Assembly: GCF_026625785.1 (NCBI RefSeq)
Contig: NZ_CP113063.1
Coordinates: forward strand, 2,666,001-2,730,000
Direction of reading: 5' to 3'
Source of the DNA: Gordonia sp. SL306
GTDB taxonomy: Bacteria > Actinomycetota > Actinomycetes > Mycobacteriales > Mycobacteriaceae
DNA length: 64,000 nucleotides
Numbering within the stretch: the stretch's first letter is position 1; each line of letters opens with the position of its first letter. The notes below the pieces were generated by a model, which did no database searches, was not told where the DNA came from, and saw nothing but the letters and a program-made list of their open reading frames with translations. Positions 9,303 to 17,867 of this stretch are shown here, piece by piece. A program made the translations under genes and the position numbers.

Positions 9303-9411
9303 CAGCGCAGCCCGCGAGGGCGCTGGTCGCATCCATCATGAGGCTGCCCCGAATGATTGTGTGACATTTCCATGTGGACTCCGATCGGGCTCTGCTCACA
9401 GACTGGACGGC

Positions 9412-10392
9412 GTGAGTCCCACTTCTGAGTCCGCCCACCGACGCGACGTGATCTACGCACAGCGTGCCTCCGGCGAGCTACACCTCGATCTGGTCACACC
9501 GGCGCAGTCCGCACCCGCCCCGCTCATTGTGTTCGTCCATGGTGGCGGTTGGTTCACCGGCGACCGGACACTGTGCCCGGATCTGAGCGACCACTTCTGC
9601 GCGTGCGGGTTCGCCATGGCGAGTATCGACTACCGGTTGTCCGGCGATGCCTTGTTCCCGGCCCAGCTCCATGACGTGCGTGCTGCCATTCGTCATCTCC
9701 GCATGAATGCAAGGGAACTCGGACTCGACCCTGCCCGGATCGGTGTCTGGGGAGCATCGGCCGGTGGGCACCTCGCCGCACTGGCAGGCCTGCTCTCGGC
9801 AGTCTCGGAGCTACCCGGGGAGGACGCCGCAGACGGGGATGCAGCTGTGCAGGCCGTCGCCGAATCGTACGGGCCGTCGACTCTGGTCGATGGTGATGTC
9901 GCGCCGGGTGTGCCGTTGCCGGGAGTCACGTCGGCGGCCGACACGCCTGAGGGCCGACTGATCGGCGGCGATCCGGCCGACCTTCCCGTCGCCGCGCGGG
10001 ATGCCAGCCCGCGGTACTTCGTCACCTCCGACGCCCCGCCGTTCCAGATCTCCCATGGCACGGGTGACGTGCTGGTCCATCATCGGCACAGCCTGCTCTT
10101 GTACGACGCACTGGCCGAGGCGGGAGTCGAGGTCGACCTGTACCTGATCGATGGCTATCAGCATGGATTCCTCAATCCCCCCAACAGGTCTGACGTCCCA
10201 TCGCCGCCCGTCATGGACAATGGGCGGCTCGATTCCGAAGGACCTGCGCCGGCCCGCCACCTGTCGGCCCGGGGGGAGGAACGCACGGATGAGCGCACCC
10301 GCTTCGGGTTCGACGACATCGGTGATTTCTTCACCCGCCACCTCGGCGTCAGCACCGACCTGATCACCACCACCTCAGGAGACAACCGATGA
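9412..10392 (+). CDS. Alpha/beta hydrolase (HSL/carboxylesterase type)
   Basis: 326 aa from the GTG at 9412; the frame upstream overlaps the LysR gene and has no support. The HGGGW oxyanion motif (FVHGGGWFTGD), the nucleophile elbow GASAGG and a C-terminal His in DGYQHGF give a complete esterase outline. Asp candidates lie before the His. The stop overlaps the start of the bicupin dioxygenase by ATGA, so the two are translationally coupled. The hydrolase probably acts on an ester, either to release the dioxygenase substrate or to cleave the depside-type product that a quercetinase-like enzyme would make. Confidence 0.82.
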   Translation: MSPTSESAHRRDVIYAQRASGELHLDLVTPAQSAPAPLIVFVHGGGWFTGDRTLCPDLSDHFCACGFAMASIDYRLSGDALFPAQLHDVRAAIRHLRMNARELGLDPARIGVWGASAGGHLAALAGLLSAVSELPGEDAADGDAAVQAVAESYGPSTLVDGDVAPGVPLPGVTSAADTPEGRLIGGDPADLPVAARDASPRYFVTSDAPPFQISHGTGDVLVHHRHSLLLYDALAEAGVEVDLYLIDGYQHGFLNPPNRSDVPSPPVMDNGRLDSEGPAPARHLSARGEERTDERTRFGFDDIGDFFTRHLGVSTDLITTTSGDNR

Positions 10393-11462
10393 CCTCCCCA
10401 GCAGACCTCAGCGCCATCCACCGCCTTGCCCCGGTGATCGATGCCCTTCCCGGCGAGGCCGTGCCCTACCGGCTCGCCGACGGGGAGGGGCTGCGGTACG
10501 AGGTCGACAATCAACTGTGGACGGTCATCGCCCGCGCTGCCGACACCGGCGGATTGTTCGATGCCGCTTTCATTCTCGGCCCGCGCGGTGCGGGAGCCGG
10601 ATTCCACAGCCTGTCCGGCCATCAGCGCTCCTATTACGTGTTCGACGGCTGCGCCCAGTTCTGGCTGCCGGGTGAGAGCCGCATCCTCACGCCGGGAGAC
10701 TCCGTCCACGTGCCACCCGGTGTTCCCGTCGCGTATCGGATGCTCGGCCACATGACCAAGCTCCTGTTCTGGTCCGCTCCCGGCGGAGCGCTTGACGCAT
10801 TGGCGAACTCGGGAGGAGAGGTCGCGTCCCGGGTGTATTCGGCTGATGGAACGGCCGGTGTACGTCAATCTCCGGAGCAACTGTTCGCACCGTCTGCCGC
10901 ATCGCTGCACGATCTGCCTCTCGTCTCGGCGAGTGACGCATGGGACGAGGTCCTACCCGACGGCGTCGAAGGATACTTTCTCCGCGCGCACACCGGCGAC
11001 CGTCGTGCGTGGCCCGACTCCATCAACGCCTACGGTGCGCGTGGCCGCACCACTGGCGGCCGGTACTTCTCGGTACTGACGCTGGGAGGCAAACTCCCGT
11101 ACATCCCGCAGCACTTCCACCGGCAGCACACCGAGAACTTCTTTGTGTTGGCCGGTCGAGTCTGGTTGTACGCCAACGGTGTCGAGACGTTGCTGACCGC
11201 CGGCGACTACCTGCATGCACCGGCCGGGACCATCCACAGCTTCGCATTCGACGCGCACAACACCAAGATGCTCGGCATGCTCACCTCGGACGTCTTCGAG
11301 AAATTCTTCGACGTGACCGGTGAGGACACCGACGACGTGGTGCATACCGAGGGGTTGATCAACCCCGGCGACATGATGGCGAAACTCGGCGCCGCGGCCG
11401 CTGATCTCGACCTCGAATTCGTCGGTCCGCCACCGGAACGGACCCGCGCAACAGATCTGTGA
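10389..11462 (+). CDS. Bicupin, quercetin 2,3-dioxygenase-like
   Basis: 357 aa, two cupin domains. The C-terminal cupin has a canonical metal site: H-F-H then Glu in QHFHRQHTENFF, with PAGTIHSF supplying the fourth His. The N-terminal cupin keeps the fold (GAGFHSLSGHQRSYYVFDG) but lacks the HxH...E pattern, so it probably binds no metal or binds it differently. Quercetinases of the YxaG type are bicupins of this size. The flavonol substrate is a family-level guess; another aromatic or enediol substrate is possible. Coupled by a 4-bp overlap to the esterase upstream. Confidence 0.75.
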   Translation: MTSPADLSAIHRLAPVIDALPGEAVPYRLADGEGLRYEVDNQLWTVIARAADTGGLFDAAFILGPRGAGAGFHSLSGHQRSYYVFDGCAQFWLPGESRILTPGDSVHVPPGVPVAYRMLGHMTKLLFWSAPGGALDALANSGGEVASRVYSADGTAGVRQSPEQLFAPSAASLHDLPLVSASDAWDEVLPDGVEGYFLRAHTGDRRAWPDSINAYGARGRTTGGRYFSVLTLGGKLPYIPQHFHRQHTENFFVLAGRVWLYANGVETLLTAGDYLHAPAGTIHSFAFDAHNTKMLGMLTSDVFEKFFDVTGEDTDDVVHTEGLINPGDMMAKLGAAAADLDLEFVGPPPERTRATDL

Positions 11463-11481
11463 ACAACATCGGTCCCGACGA

Positions 11482-11937
11482 TCAGGGGGTGTCGTCGAGG
11501 GCCGTCAACGCACGTTGCGCCGCGGTGTGGACCCGGGGTGTCGGGTCCCGGGTGAGCAGGTGCAGTGTCGGCGTCGCAGAGACGAGCCCGTGTTTTCCGG
11601 CGATCTTCGCGACCCATTCACGAACCCGCCAATGCTCGTCGTCGGCGGCGTCGATCACGACGGGCAGCGCCCGGTCATCCCAGACCCAGAACAGGCCGCG
11701 CCCGGCCCAGACACGGAGCCAATAGCGCTGATCATCAGGTATCCCTTTGTCGATCAAGCTCGCCCCGGGCGGCCCGCCGAGCGCGACGATGAGGCCGGGG
11801 TCGGAATCGTCGCCGTCGAGCATCCTGGCGCAGCCTTCGACAAATCGTTCCCGGCCCCGGAGTCGGCATTCGCGTTCGATGCTCTGGCGAGGGGTCAGCT
11901 TCCAGATGCGTTGCGGCACGGATCCAGTGTCGGGCAT
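11482..11937 (-). CDS. Small conserved hypothetical protein with HEAT-like C-terminus
   Basis: 151 aa, not assigned to a named family. The N-terminal third is basic; the rest contains two amphipathic helices (DDEHWRVREWVAKIAGKHG and RVHTAAQRALTALDD) reminiscent of a HEAT-repeat pair. No signal peptide or membrane segment. It follows the acyl-CoA ligase (start 13651, end 11975) by 37 bp on the same strand, so it may be the last gene of that operon, but no functional link is evident. Confidence 0.6.
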   Translation of the reverse strand: MPDTGSVPQRIWKLTPRQSIERECRLRGRERFVEGCARMLDGDDSDPGLIVALGGPPGASLIDKGIPDDQRYWLRVWAGRGLFWVWDDRALPVVIDAADDEHWRVREWVAKIAGKHGLVSATPTLHLLTRDPTPRVHTAAQRALTALDDTP

Positions 11938-11974
11938 CGAACCTGAAACATGTCCGTGTCGACGTAGATCGACG

Positions 11975-13651
11975 TCAGGTCGGGGTGAACTCCTTGTCGC
12001 GCAGCGCCCGCCGTCGGATCTTGCCGGATTGCGTCTTCGGCAGCTCCCCTATGATCTGCACAGCTCGGGGTCTCTTGTAAGGCGCAAGTCGAGTGCGTGC
12101 GAAAGCCACGAGCTCGTCGACATCGGCGGTCTGTCCGTCCTTGAGGGACACGTACGCGGCGACGGATTCGCCCTGATACTCGTCTGGGATCCCGACAACG
12201 GCCGCCTCGAGTACCGCGGGATGCTCGTAGAGGACGTCCTCCACCTCGCGCGGCCACACCTTGTAACCCGACACGTTGATCTGGTCCTTGATGCGATCGA
12301 CAAGGTAGATCCAGCCCTGCGCATCAGAGATCGCGCTGTCTCCGGTGTGGAGCCGACCCGCGGGCATGGTCGCCTCCGAAGCTTCCGCGTTGCGCCAGTA
12401 TCCGCGAATCACCTGCGGCCCGACGAGGACGAGTTCGCCCTGTGCGCCGGGCGGCAGGGGACGGCCGTCGGTGTCGACGATCTGGACCTCGACGCCAGGG
12501 AGCGGGACGCCGATCGACAGCGTTCCACTGGTCTCATCGACAGGAGCGCTGGTTCCGGGGGGCACCGCGATGACTCCCGACGATGTCTCCGTCATCCCGT
12601 ATGCGTTGTGGATGTATGGCCCGAAACGCTCGTGGAACCTGGTGACCGTACTGGGCGGAACGGGGGCGCCACCGCTGAAAAGTGCTTTGACGGTGGCGAA
12701 ATGGTCGGCGGTGGCGTACTCGGAGTTCATCATGGCGTTGAAGGCGGTGATGGAGCCGATGGTGTAGGTCACCGAGTGTTCGCGGAATGCGTCGAGCGCG
12801 GTGTCGACCTGGAAGCGCCCGGTGAACACCAGCGCGGTCTGCTCGGACAACGCCAGCGAACCGATGATGACCGCTCCGGTGATGTGGAACAGGGGTGCGA
12901 GTGCGAATACGACGTCACCCGGGCTGATCCCGGCGATTCCGGCAAAACTCGTCGTCACCGCGAGCACATTGGCGTGCGAGTTCATCGCGCCCTTCGGCGG
13001 TCCGGTGGTGCCGGACGTGTAGGCGAGGAACGCCAGATCGTCGCCGCTCACTGCGACCGTCGGTGGGCGGCTTCCGATCCGCTCTCCGATCAACGTCATC
13101 AAGTCGTTGTCGGCGCGCGCGGTATCGGTCATCCCCGGCCGGAAAACCCGTGGATCGTTGCGTGATTGAACATCCGACTCGGCCGTACCCAGCACCCACC
13201 GAACCGACGTCCCGACGGCGCTCTGGTGCACGGCCTCGACGTCGCGGTCGGTGGTGATGATCCCGACGGGCTCGGCGTCGGCGAGCAGGGTGGTGAGCTC
13301 GCGGCCCCGGTACATGGGATTGAGCAACAATGCGACCCCACCCAGTTTCCAGAGCGCGATCAGGACGAGCGCGTACTGGGGGATGTTCTGCAGGTGGATG
13401 CCTACCCGGTCGCCGTGGCCCACTCCGCGTTCGGACAACACGGCGGCCAGTGCATCGGCGAGCGTGTCGGTCTCTCGGACACTGAGGACCGCATCGAAAT
13501 ACATCAGAGCCGCCGCGTCGGGCTCCTCGTCCACACGCCACTCCCACGCCTCGGTGAGAGTGGCGAAACGTGGCTCGAGATCGGGAGACAGTCCCTTCGG
13601 GTAGAGAGCGAACCACGGCGGCTCATGGTCCGGTGTCATGTCACTGCTCAT
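11975..13651 (-). CDS. Acyl-CoA synthetase (AMP-forming), large form
   Basis: 558 aa. Motifs: YTSGTTGPPKGAMNSH (phosphate loop), YGMTETSSG, GRLHTGDSAISDAQGWIYL, KDQINVSGYKVWPREVE and the catalytic Lys in KTQSGKIRR. The ATG at 13651 has GGAGA 5 bp upstream. The hinge (KDQINVSGYKVWP) differs from the two ligases near 1-6 kb. It follows the MFS gene by 58 bp in the IclR-linked operon. If that operon cleaves a dicarboxylate, this enzyme could activate the short carboxylate released (propionate or acetate); alternatively it activates the starting acid. Confidence 0.88.
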   Translation of the reverse strand: MSSDMTPDHEPPWFALYPKGLSPDLEPRFATLTEAWEWRVDEEPDAAALMYFDAVLSVRETDTLADALAAVLSERGVGHGDRVGIHLQNIPQYALVLIALWKLGGVALLLNPMYRGRELTTLLADAEPVGIITTDRDVEAVHQSAVGTSVRWVLGTAESDVQSRNDPRVFRPGMTDTARADNDLMTLIGERIGSRPPTVAVSGDDLAFLAYTSGTTGPPKGAMNSHANVLAVTTSFAGIAGISPGDVVFALAPLFHITGAVIIGSLALSEQTALVFTGRFQVDTALDAFREHSVTYTIGSITAFNAMMNSEYATADHFATVKALFSGGAPVPPSTVTRFHERFGPYIHNAYGMTETSSGVIAVPPGTSAPVDETSGTLSIGVPLPGVEVQIVDTDGRPLPPGAQGELVLVGPQVIRGYWRNAEASEATMPAGRLHTGDSAISDAQGWIYLVDRIKDQINVSGYKVWPREVEDVLYEHPAVLEAAVVGIPDEYQGESVAAYVSLKDGQTADVDELVAFARTRLAPYKRPRAVQIIGELPKTQSGKIRRRALRDKEFTPT

Positions 13652-13709
13652 CTTTTTCTCCAGGTTGCCTGGCAGGTCTGCCGGTGCCTCAGACTTCGGT
13701 CGTCCGGGG

Positions 13710-15056
13710 TCACGTCGGGAGCGCGGTCTTGCCGGTCTCGCGGATCGTCAGAACCGTCAGGAGTCCGATGATGCACACGCCGATCACCCAATAGGCCGGG
13801 GACATACCGCTTCCGGTGGATTCGACCAGCTGAGCAGCCACGTAGGGCGCGGTCCCGCCTGCGGCGATGGTTCCGATGTTGAATCCCAATGACACTCCGG
13901 TGTATCGGACCGTGCGCGGAAACAGTTCGGTGAACAACGGAAACGCCGGTACTTGGACGACACCGTTGAGGACCATGTACACGAAGTACACCAATCCGAC
14001 GACGATGACGCTCGCCGTGGCGCCCAGGATCATGAACGCAGGCACCGCTATCACGAGATAGGCGATATAGCCCCCTGCCAGAACGGGTTTGCGCCCGAAC
14101 CTGTCCGTCAGCATCCCGCTGAGAGGGAACGTGGCGCACGCCAGGGCAATGCTGATCGCCGATGTCCAGTAGACAGCATCCTTCGAGAAGCCGAGATCGT
14201 TGATGAGATAGACACTGAAGTACGTCAATCCGATGTAGCCCGAGCCGTTCATCGCGATCGCCACGCCCACAACCTGGAGTACGGAGATCGGGTTCTTCCT
14301 GATGACGTCGAGAAGCGGACTCTTGGTGACTTCCTCCTTGTCGGCCATCTCCTCGAATTCGGGGGTGTCCTCCAACTTCAACCGCACACGGAGGCAGATC
14401 AGTGCGAGGGGCAGTGCGAGCAGGAACGGGATGCGCCATCCCCATGCGTCCATCTGCTCGTCGGTGGTGAGGAAGGCGACGATGCCGACGACCGAGGCGG
14501 CGACGGCAAAGCCCAGAGTCGACCCGATCGGTGTGAACGAACCGAAGAATCCGCGGCGGTTCGGCGGTGCGGATTCGGCGATGTAGGTGGCCGCGCCACC
14601 GACCTCGCCGCCCGCCGAGAACCCCTGTGCGAGTCGCACGATCACCAGCAGTATCGGCGCGATCACACCGACGGAGGAGTGCGTGGGAAGCAGGCCGAGG
14701 ATGCCACACGCCACGCCCATGCAGACAACGGTGATGACCAGGGCCGACCGACGTCCGCGCCGGTCTCCGAGCCGCCCGAAGAAGATGCCGCCGAGAGGGC
14801 GTGCGACGTAGGCGACACCGAAGACGGCGAGGGTGGCCAGGATCGATGCACCGGAAGATTCCGAGGGGAAGAACAGCGGCGCGATGGTGACGGCGAGGAA
14901 TCCGTACACCGCGAAGTCGTAGTACTCGATGAGTGTGCCGACGCCGCCGGCAATGGCAGCACGCCGGGCCATCGTCTTCGATCTCTGTGGCGACATCCCA
15001 CCGGCAGGCTTGCCGGCACCCCCGTGGGTGCGAATGGGTTGCTCTACGTTGGTCAT
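13710..15056 (-). CDS. MFS metabolite:H+ symporter (ProP/KgtP/ShiA-like carboxylate importer)
   Basis: 448 aa, about 12 hydrophobic segments. The loop signature GDRRGRRSALVITVVCMG and the conserved AQGFSAGGEVGGAATYIAES place it in the metabolite-proton symporter family, which imports alpha-ketoglutarate, citrate, shikimate or betaine. ATG 15056 overlaps the stop of the hydratase small subunit by 4 bp (ATGA). Its place between hydratase genes and a CoA ligase supports uptake of a di- or tricarboxylic acid used by this operon. Confidence 0.88.
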   Translation of the reverse strand: MTNVEQPIRTHGGAGKPAGGMSPQRSKTMARRAAIAGGVGTLIEYYDFAVYGFLAVTIAPLFFPSESSGASILATLAVFGVAYVARPLGGIFFGRLGDRRGRRSALVITVVCMGVACGILGLLPTHSSVGVIAPILLVIVRLAQGFSAGGEVGGAATYIAESAPPNRRGFFGSFTPIGSTLGFAVAASVVGIVAFLTTDEQMDAWGWRIPFLLALPLALICLRVRLKLEDTPEFEEMADKEEVTKSPLLDVIRKNPISVLQVVGVAIAMNGSGYIGLTYFSVYLINDLGFSKDAVYWTSAISIALACATFPLSGMLTDRFGRKPVLAGGYIAYLVIAVPAFMILGATASVIVVGLVYFVYMVLNGVVQVPAFPLFTELFPRTVRYTGVSLGFNIGTIAAGGTAPYVAAQLVESTGSGMSPAYWVIGVCIIGLLTVLTIRETGKTALPT

Positions 15057-15589
15057 TGCATCTGTCCTTGATATTCGCGGGAGTGTTCGGCGAGGAGGAG
15101 TTCGTACGAGCCGCCGGCCTCGATGACCTGGACGGTTCGGGCATTCGGCGGCGTCCCGACCAATTCGGCGCCCGATGTACGCAACGTGGCGGCGCGCCAA
15201 TCCAGCGTCACCGCATCGTCGATCGCCACGGCGGTCGATACACCGGGGATCGTGATGAGTGGCATCCCGTTGAACGTCTCACCGCGCCAGAAGCCGGGGG
15301 AGAACGACTCGGCGACGATGGCCGCGATGCCGGCATTGCGGAGCGCGACCATCGGCGGGTAGTGGGGATGCCCGTATCCGAAGTTGCGGCCACCGACGAT
15401 GATGTCACCTTGCCGAACGCGATCGGCGAACGTGGGATCGTAGGCTGTCATGCACACCGACCGGAGATGATCGGGGTCGTACGACTTGATGTTCGAGACG
15501 CCGACCACGAGGTCGATGTCGAAGTCGTCGCCGAAGATCCAGGCGACCTTTCCCTCGATGATGTCGGGGGGCGGTGGGTAAGCACTCAT
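15053..15589 (-). CDS. Aconitase-family hydratase, small (swivel) subunit, LeuD-like
   Basis: 178 aa. The swivel-domain fold is clear: GKVAWIFGDDFDIDLVVG at the start and DIIVGGRNFGYGHPHYPP in the middle. In isopropylmalate isomerases and aconitases the latter segment is NFGCGSSREHAP, with Ser-Arg-Glu in the active site. Here SSRE is replaced by HPHY, a marked change that argues against true LeuD function. Start and stop overlap the neighbours by 4 bp each, so it is cotranslated with the large subunit and the transporter. Confidence 0.85.
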   Translation of the reverse strand: MSAYPPPPDIIEGKVAWIFGDDFDIDLVVGVSNIKSYDPDHLRSVCMTAYDPTFADRVRQGDIIVGGRNFGYGHPHYPPMVALRNAGIAAIVAESFSPGFWRGETFNGMPLITIPGVSTAVAIDDAVTLDWRAATLRTSGAELVGTPPNARTVQVIEAGGSYELLLAEHSREYQGQMQ

Positions 15590-16851
15590 TGAACGGACTC
15601 CTGTATCGAGCCACGCAGCGCGCTGGCTGCGACGGTGAACGGTGAGCCCATGTAGATGTTGGCATCAGAGCTCCCCATGCGTCCGGAAATGTTCAGCACG
15701 CCGGTCGAGATGCAGTTCTCTCCGGGCTGCAGTGGCTTCTGATAACCGAAGCAGAAGTCGCAGCTGGAAACCGCGATGTTCGCGCCCGAGGCCCTGAGTA
15801 CGTCCAGGATGCCTTCCTTCTCGGCCTGCTCATAGACTCGCTGTGACGTCGGAACAACATTCAGTTCGACCCCAGGTGCCACGGTTTGTCCATCGAGAAC
15901 CATTGCGGCGGCACGCAAGTCCTCGATCCGACCGCTTGCACACGAGCCGATGAAAGCCTTCGTGATCGGCGTGCCCGCGAGTTCCTTCGCCGTCTTGGTG
16001 TTCGCGACCCGTGCGGAGCCAGGTTCGACGACTCGAGGTGTCAGCGTGGCGAGGTCGATCGTGTGCCGTGCCGCGTAGGAGGCGTCGGAATCGGGATAGA
16101 CGGGGTCGAAATCACGTCGCGCAACGCTTTTCGCATACGCCAAAGAGGTCTCGTCGGGTTCGAAGATCGCCGACACCGCCCCGGTGAACATCGCCATGCC
16201 GCATAGCCCCTGCCGGTGGTCGACCTTCATCGATCTCGCCCCCGGCCCACCGAACTCCATCACCTGGTGGGCGCACCCGTCGGCGCCGACCATCTCGATG
16301 ATCGAGTGGACGAGGTCGCGGCTGTCCACGCCGGGCGGGAACTCGCCGATCAGATCGAATCGCGTCGTCGCCGGAATGTCGACGAACAACTGCCCGGTGA
16401 CCCAGGCCTCGATGAGGTCACGGCGGATTCCCCATCCGAGGGCGCCGAACGCTCCGACCCCGCTGATGTGCCCGTCGAAGTGCACCAGGAAATCACCCGG
16501 AATCGCCAGTCCGAGTTCGGCTGTCAGCTGGTGGCCGATACCACGTCCCTCGTGTAACTCGATGCCGTAGAACTCGCACCAGTCGCGGGTGACCTGGTGA
16601 ACCTCGGCCTCTTTGTCGTTGTTCTTCGTCAACATGTGGTCGATGAACACGATGTAGCGATCCGGATCGGCCAGTTCCGTGATGCCGAAATCATCGCGCA
16701 TCTGGCGGAACATGACGTCGGTGTATCCGGGGAAGTCGTACGCGAGCATTCGCGCGGGACGCACCGCGCAATTGTCGCCGGCGCGGGCTGACTTCTGATC
16801 TGTGGTGCGTCCGAGGATCTTCTCGGTCATCGTCTGGCCCATGGCGATCAC
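15586..16851 (-). CDS. Aconitase-family hydratase, large subunit, LeuC-like
   Basis: 421 aa from a GTG that overlaps the lyase stop (GTGA); internal ATGs at 16842 and 16830 (MTEKILGR, the usual family N-terminus) are alternatives. The three [4Fe-4S] cysteines are in FIGSCASGR and SSCDFC. The late ISGRMGSSDANIYMGSP segment matches the family GRQG...SP region. It would hydrate/dehydrate an unsaturated dicarboxylate with the small subunit. The split-subunit form linked to a PEP-mutase-family lyase recalls dimethylmaleate hydratase; citraconate/mesaconate hydration is another option. Confidence 0.85.
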   Translation of the reverse strand: MIAMGQTMTEKILGRTTDQKSARAGDNCAVRPARMLAYDFPGYTDVMFRQMRDDFGITELADPDRYIVFIDHMLTKNNDKEAEVHQVTRDWCEFYGIELHEGRGIGHQLTAELGLAIPGDFLVHFDGHISGVGAFGALGWGIRRDLIEAWVTGQLFVDIPATTRFDLIGEFPPGVDSRDLVHSIIEMVGADGCAHQVMEFGGPGARSMKVDHRQGLCGMAMFTGAVSAIFEPDETSLAYAKSVARRDFDPVYPDSDASYAARHTIDLATLTPRVVEPGSARVANTKTAKELAGTPITKAFIGSCASGRIEDLRAAAMVLDGQTVAPGVELNVVPTSQRVYEQAEKEGILDVLRASGANIAVSSCDFCFGYQKPLQPGENCISTGVLNISGRMGSSDANIYMGSPFTVAASALRGSIQESVQ

Positions 16852-17717
16852 CGGCTCGCTTCGCTGGGAAGGTACTTGCGCTGCATGGCTTCCACCTCGG
16901 GAAAACCGATCAGATCGACGAACTCATGGTGCGCGAGAGCGTCCTTGCTCACCTCGGCGGGTGGTTCGCCCGAGGCGAGGCGCCGGAGTGCTTCTTTGGC
17001 GGCACCGGCAGCTGCCATCAGCACCTGGGTCGGCAGCAGCGCCAGACGTACACCGACGCGGTCCAGCACCTCGGGCGTGAAGTCACGCTCGGTCCAGGTC
17101 GATGCGGTGAGGGTGGCCATCAGTGGCACGCCCACCTCGTCATGGCAGCGTTCCCACTCGTCGATGGTCTCGAACGTCTTGGTGACCGGCATGATCATGT
17201 CCGCTCCCGCATCCACATAGGCCTGTGCCCGGCGAATGGCGTCGTCTCCGCGGGCATCTGTGCGGGCGATGAGCAGGACGTCATCCGGGACCGAGTCGCG
17301 GACTGCGCGGATCTTGCCGGTCGCTTCGGCGACGCTGATGAGATCGACAGGGTCGCCGACGCAGATCGGGCACGACTTGGGGGAGACCTGATCCTCCATG
17401 AACATTCCCTGTACTCCCGCATCGACGAACTTGCCTGCGGTCCGCGCCGCGTTGACGGCGTTGCCGTACCCGGTGTCGATGTCCGCGACCAGCGGCAATT
17501 GTGACGCTTCTCGAATGGTGCGGACGGCCTGCAGGTTCTCGGACATCGTATAGAGCTCAGCGTCGGGCAGACCCAGCGCGGCCGAGATGGCAAATCCCGA
17601 TGCGCAGAGGGCGCTGAATCCTGCCTGGTCGGCGAGACGGGCGGTCAGCCCGTCCCACACTCCGGGTGCGTAGACGACGCCGCGTGAGGTGAGGTCCTTG
17701 AGAGTTGGAGTGTCCAA
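16848..17717 (-). CDS. Isocitrate lyase/PEP mutase superfamily C-C lyase
   Basis: 289 aa from a TTG start at 17717, chosen because GGAG lies 9 bp upstream and the family domain begins at once (TLKDLTSRGVVYAPGVWDG); a GTG 22 codons earlier would put the operator inside the gene. Metal and substrate motifs: VADIDTGYGNA, FMEDQ and IARTDARGDDA. The catalytic loop reads PKSCPICVGD: the Cys is kept, but the K(K/R)CGH signature of isocitrate, methylisocitrate and dimethylmalate lyases is altered. Expected chemistry is retro-aldol cleavage of a 2-hydroxy-dicarboxylate to pyruvate (or glyoxylate) plus a carboxylate. First gene of the operon, divergent from IclR. Confidence 0.85.
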   Translation of the reverse strand: MDTPTLKDLTSRGVVYAPGVWDGLTARLADQAGFSALCASGFAISAALGLPDAELYTMSENLQAVRTIREASQLPLVADIDTGYGNAVNAARTAGKFVDAGVQGMFMEDQVSPKSCPICVGDPVDLISVAEATGKIRAVRDSVPDDVLLIARTDARGDDAIRRAQAYVDAGADMIMPVTKTFETIDEWERCHDEVGVPLMATLTASTWTERDFTPEVLDRVGVRLALLPTQVLMAAAGAAKEALRRLASGEPPAEVSKDALAHHEFVDLIGFPEVEAMQRKYLPSEASR

Positions 17718-17729
17718 CGTGATCGTCTC

Positions 17730-17758
17730 CGTTTCGTAATGCGGAATGCGTTTCGCAT
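17730..17758. promoter_or_regulatory. Candidate IclR operator between divergent genes
   Basis: Perfect palindrome ATGCG-TTT-CGCAT at 17746-17758, preceded by two direct copies of CGTTTCG (17730-17736 and 17749-17755) 19 bp apart. It lies just upstream of the lyase start (17717) and about 110 bp upstream of the IclR gene (17868). Position fits repression or activation of the lyase operon by that IclR. Its TGCG...CGCA shape resembles the tandem operator at 42017-42050 near another IclR gene. Confidence 0.5.
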
Positions 17759-17867
17759 CTCGATATGGACGGTAAGGTGGCACGGGTCACATGTCAACCC
17801 TGTCGGTTCCGACTCTGTTCGTATGATGTCGACACCGATCCACGTCCAACGGAAGTGAGCACCGTCA

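Noticed and set aside
15053..16851. LeuC/LeuD isopropylmalate isomerase for leucine synthesis
   Set aside because: The small subunit lacks the SSRE active-site segment, and the operon holds a lyase, transporter and IclR in place of leu genes.
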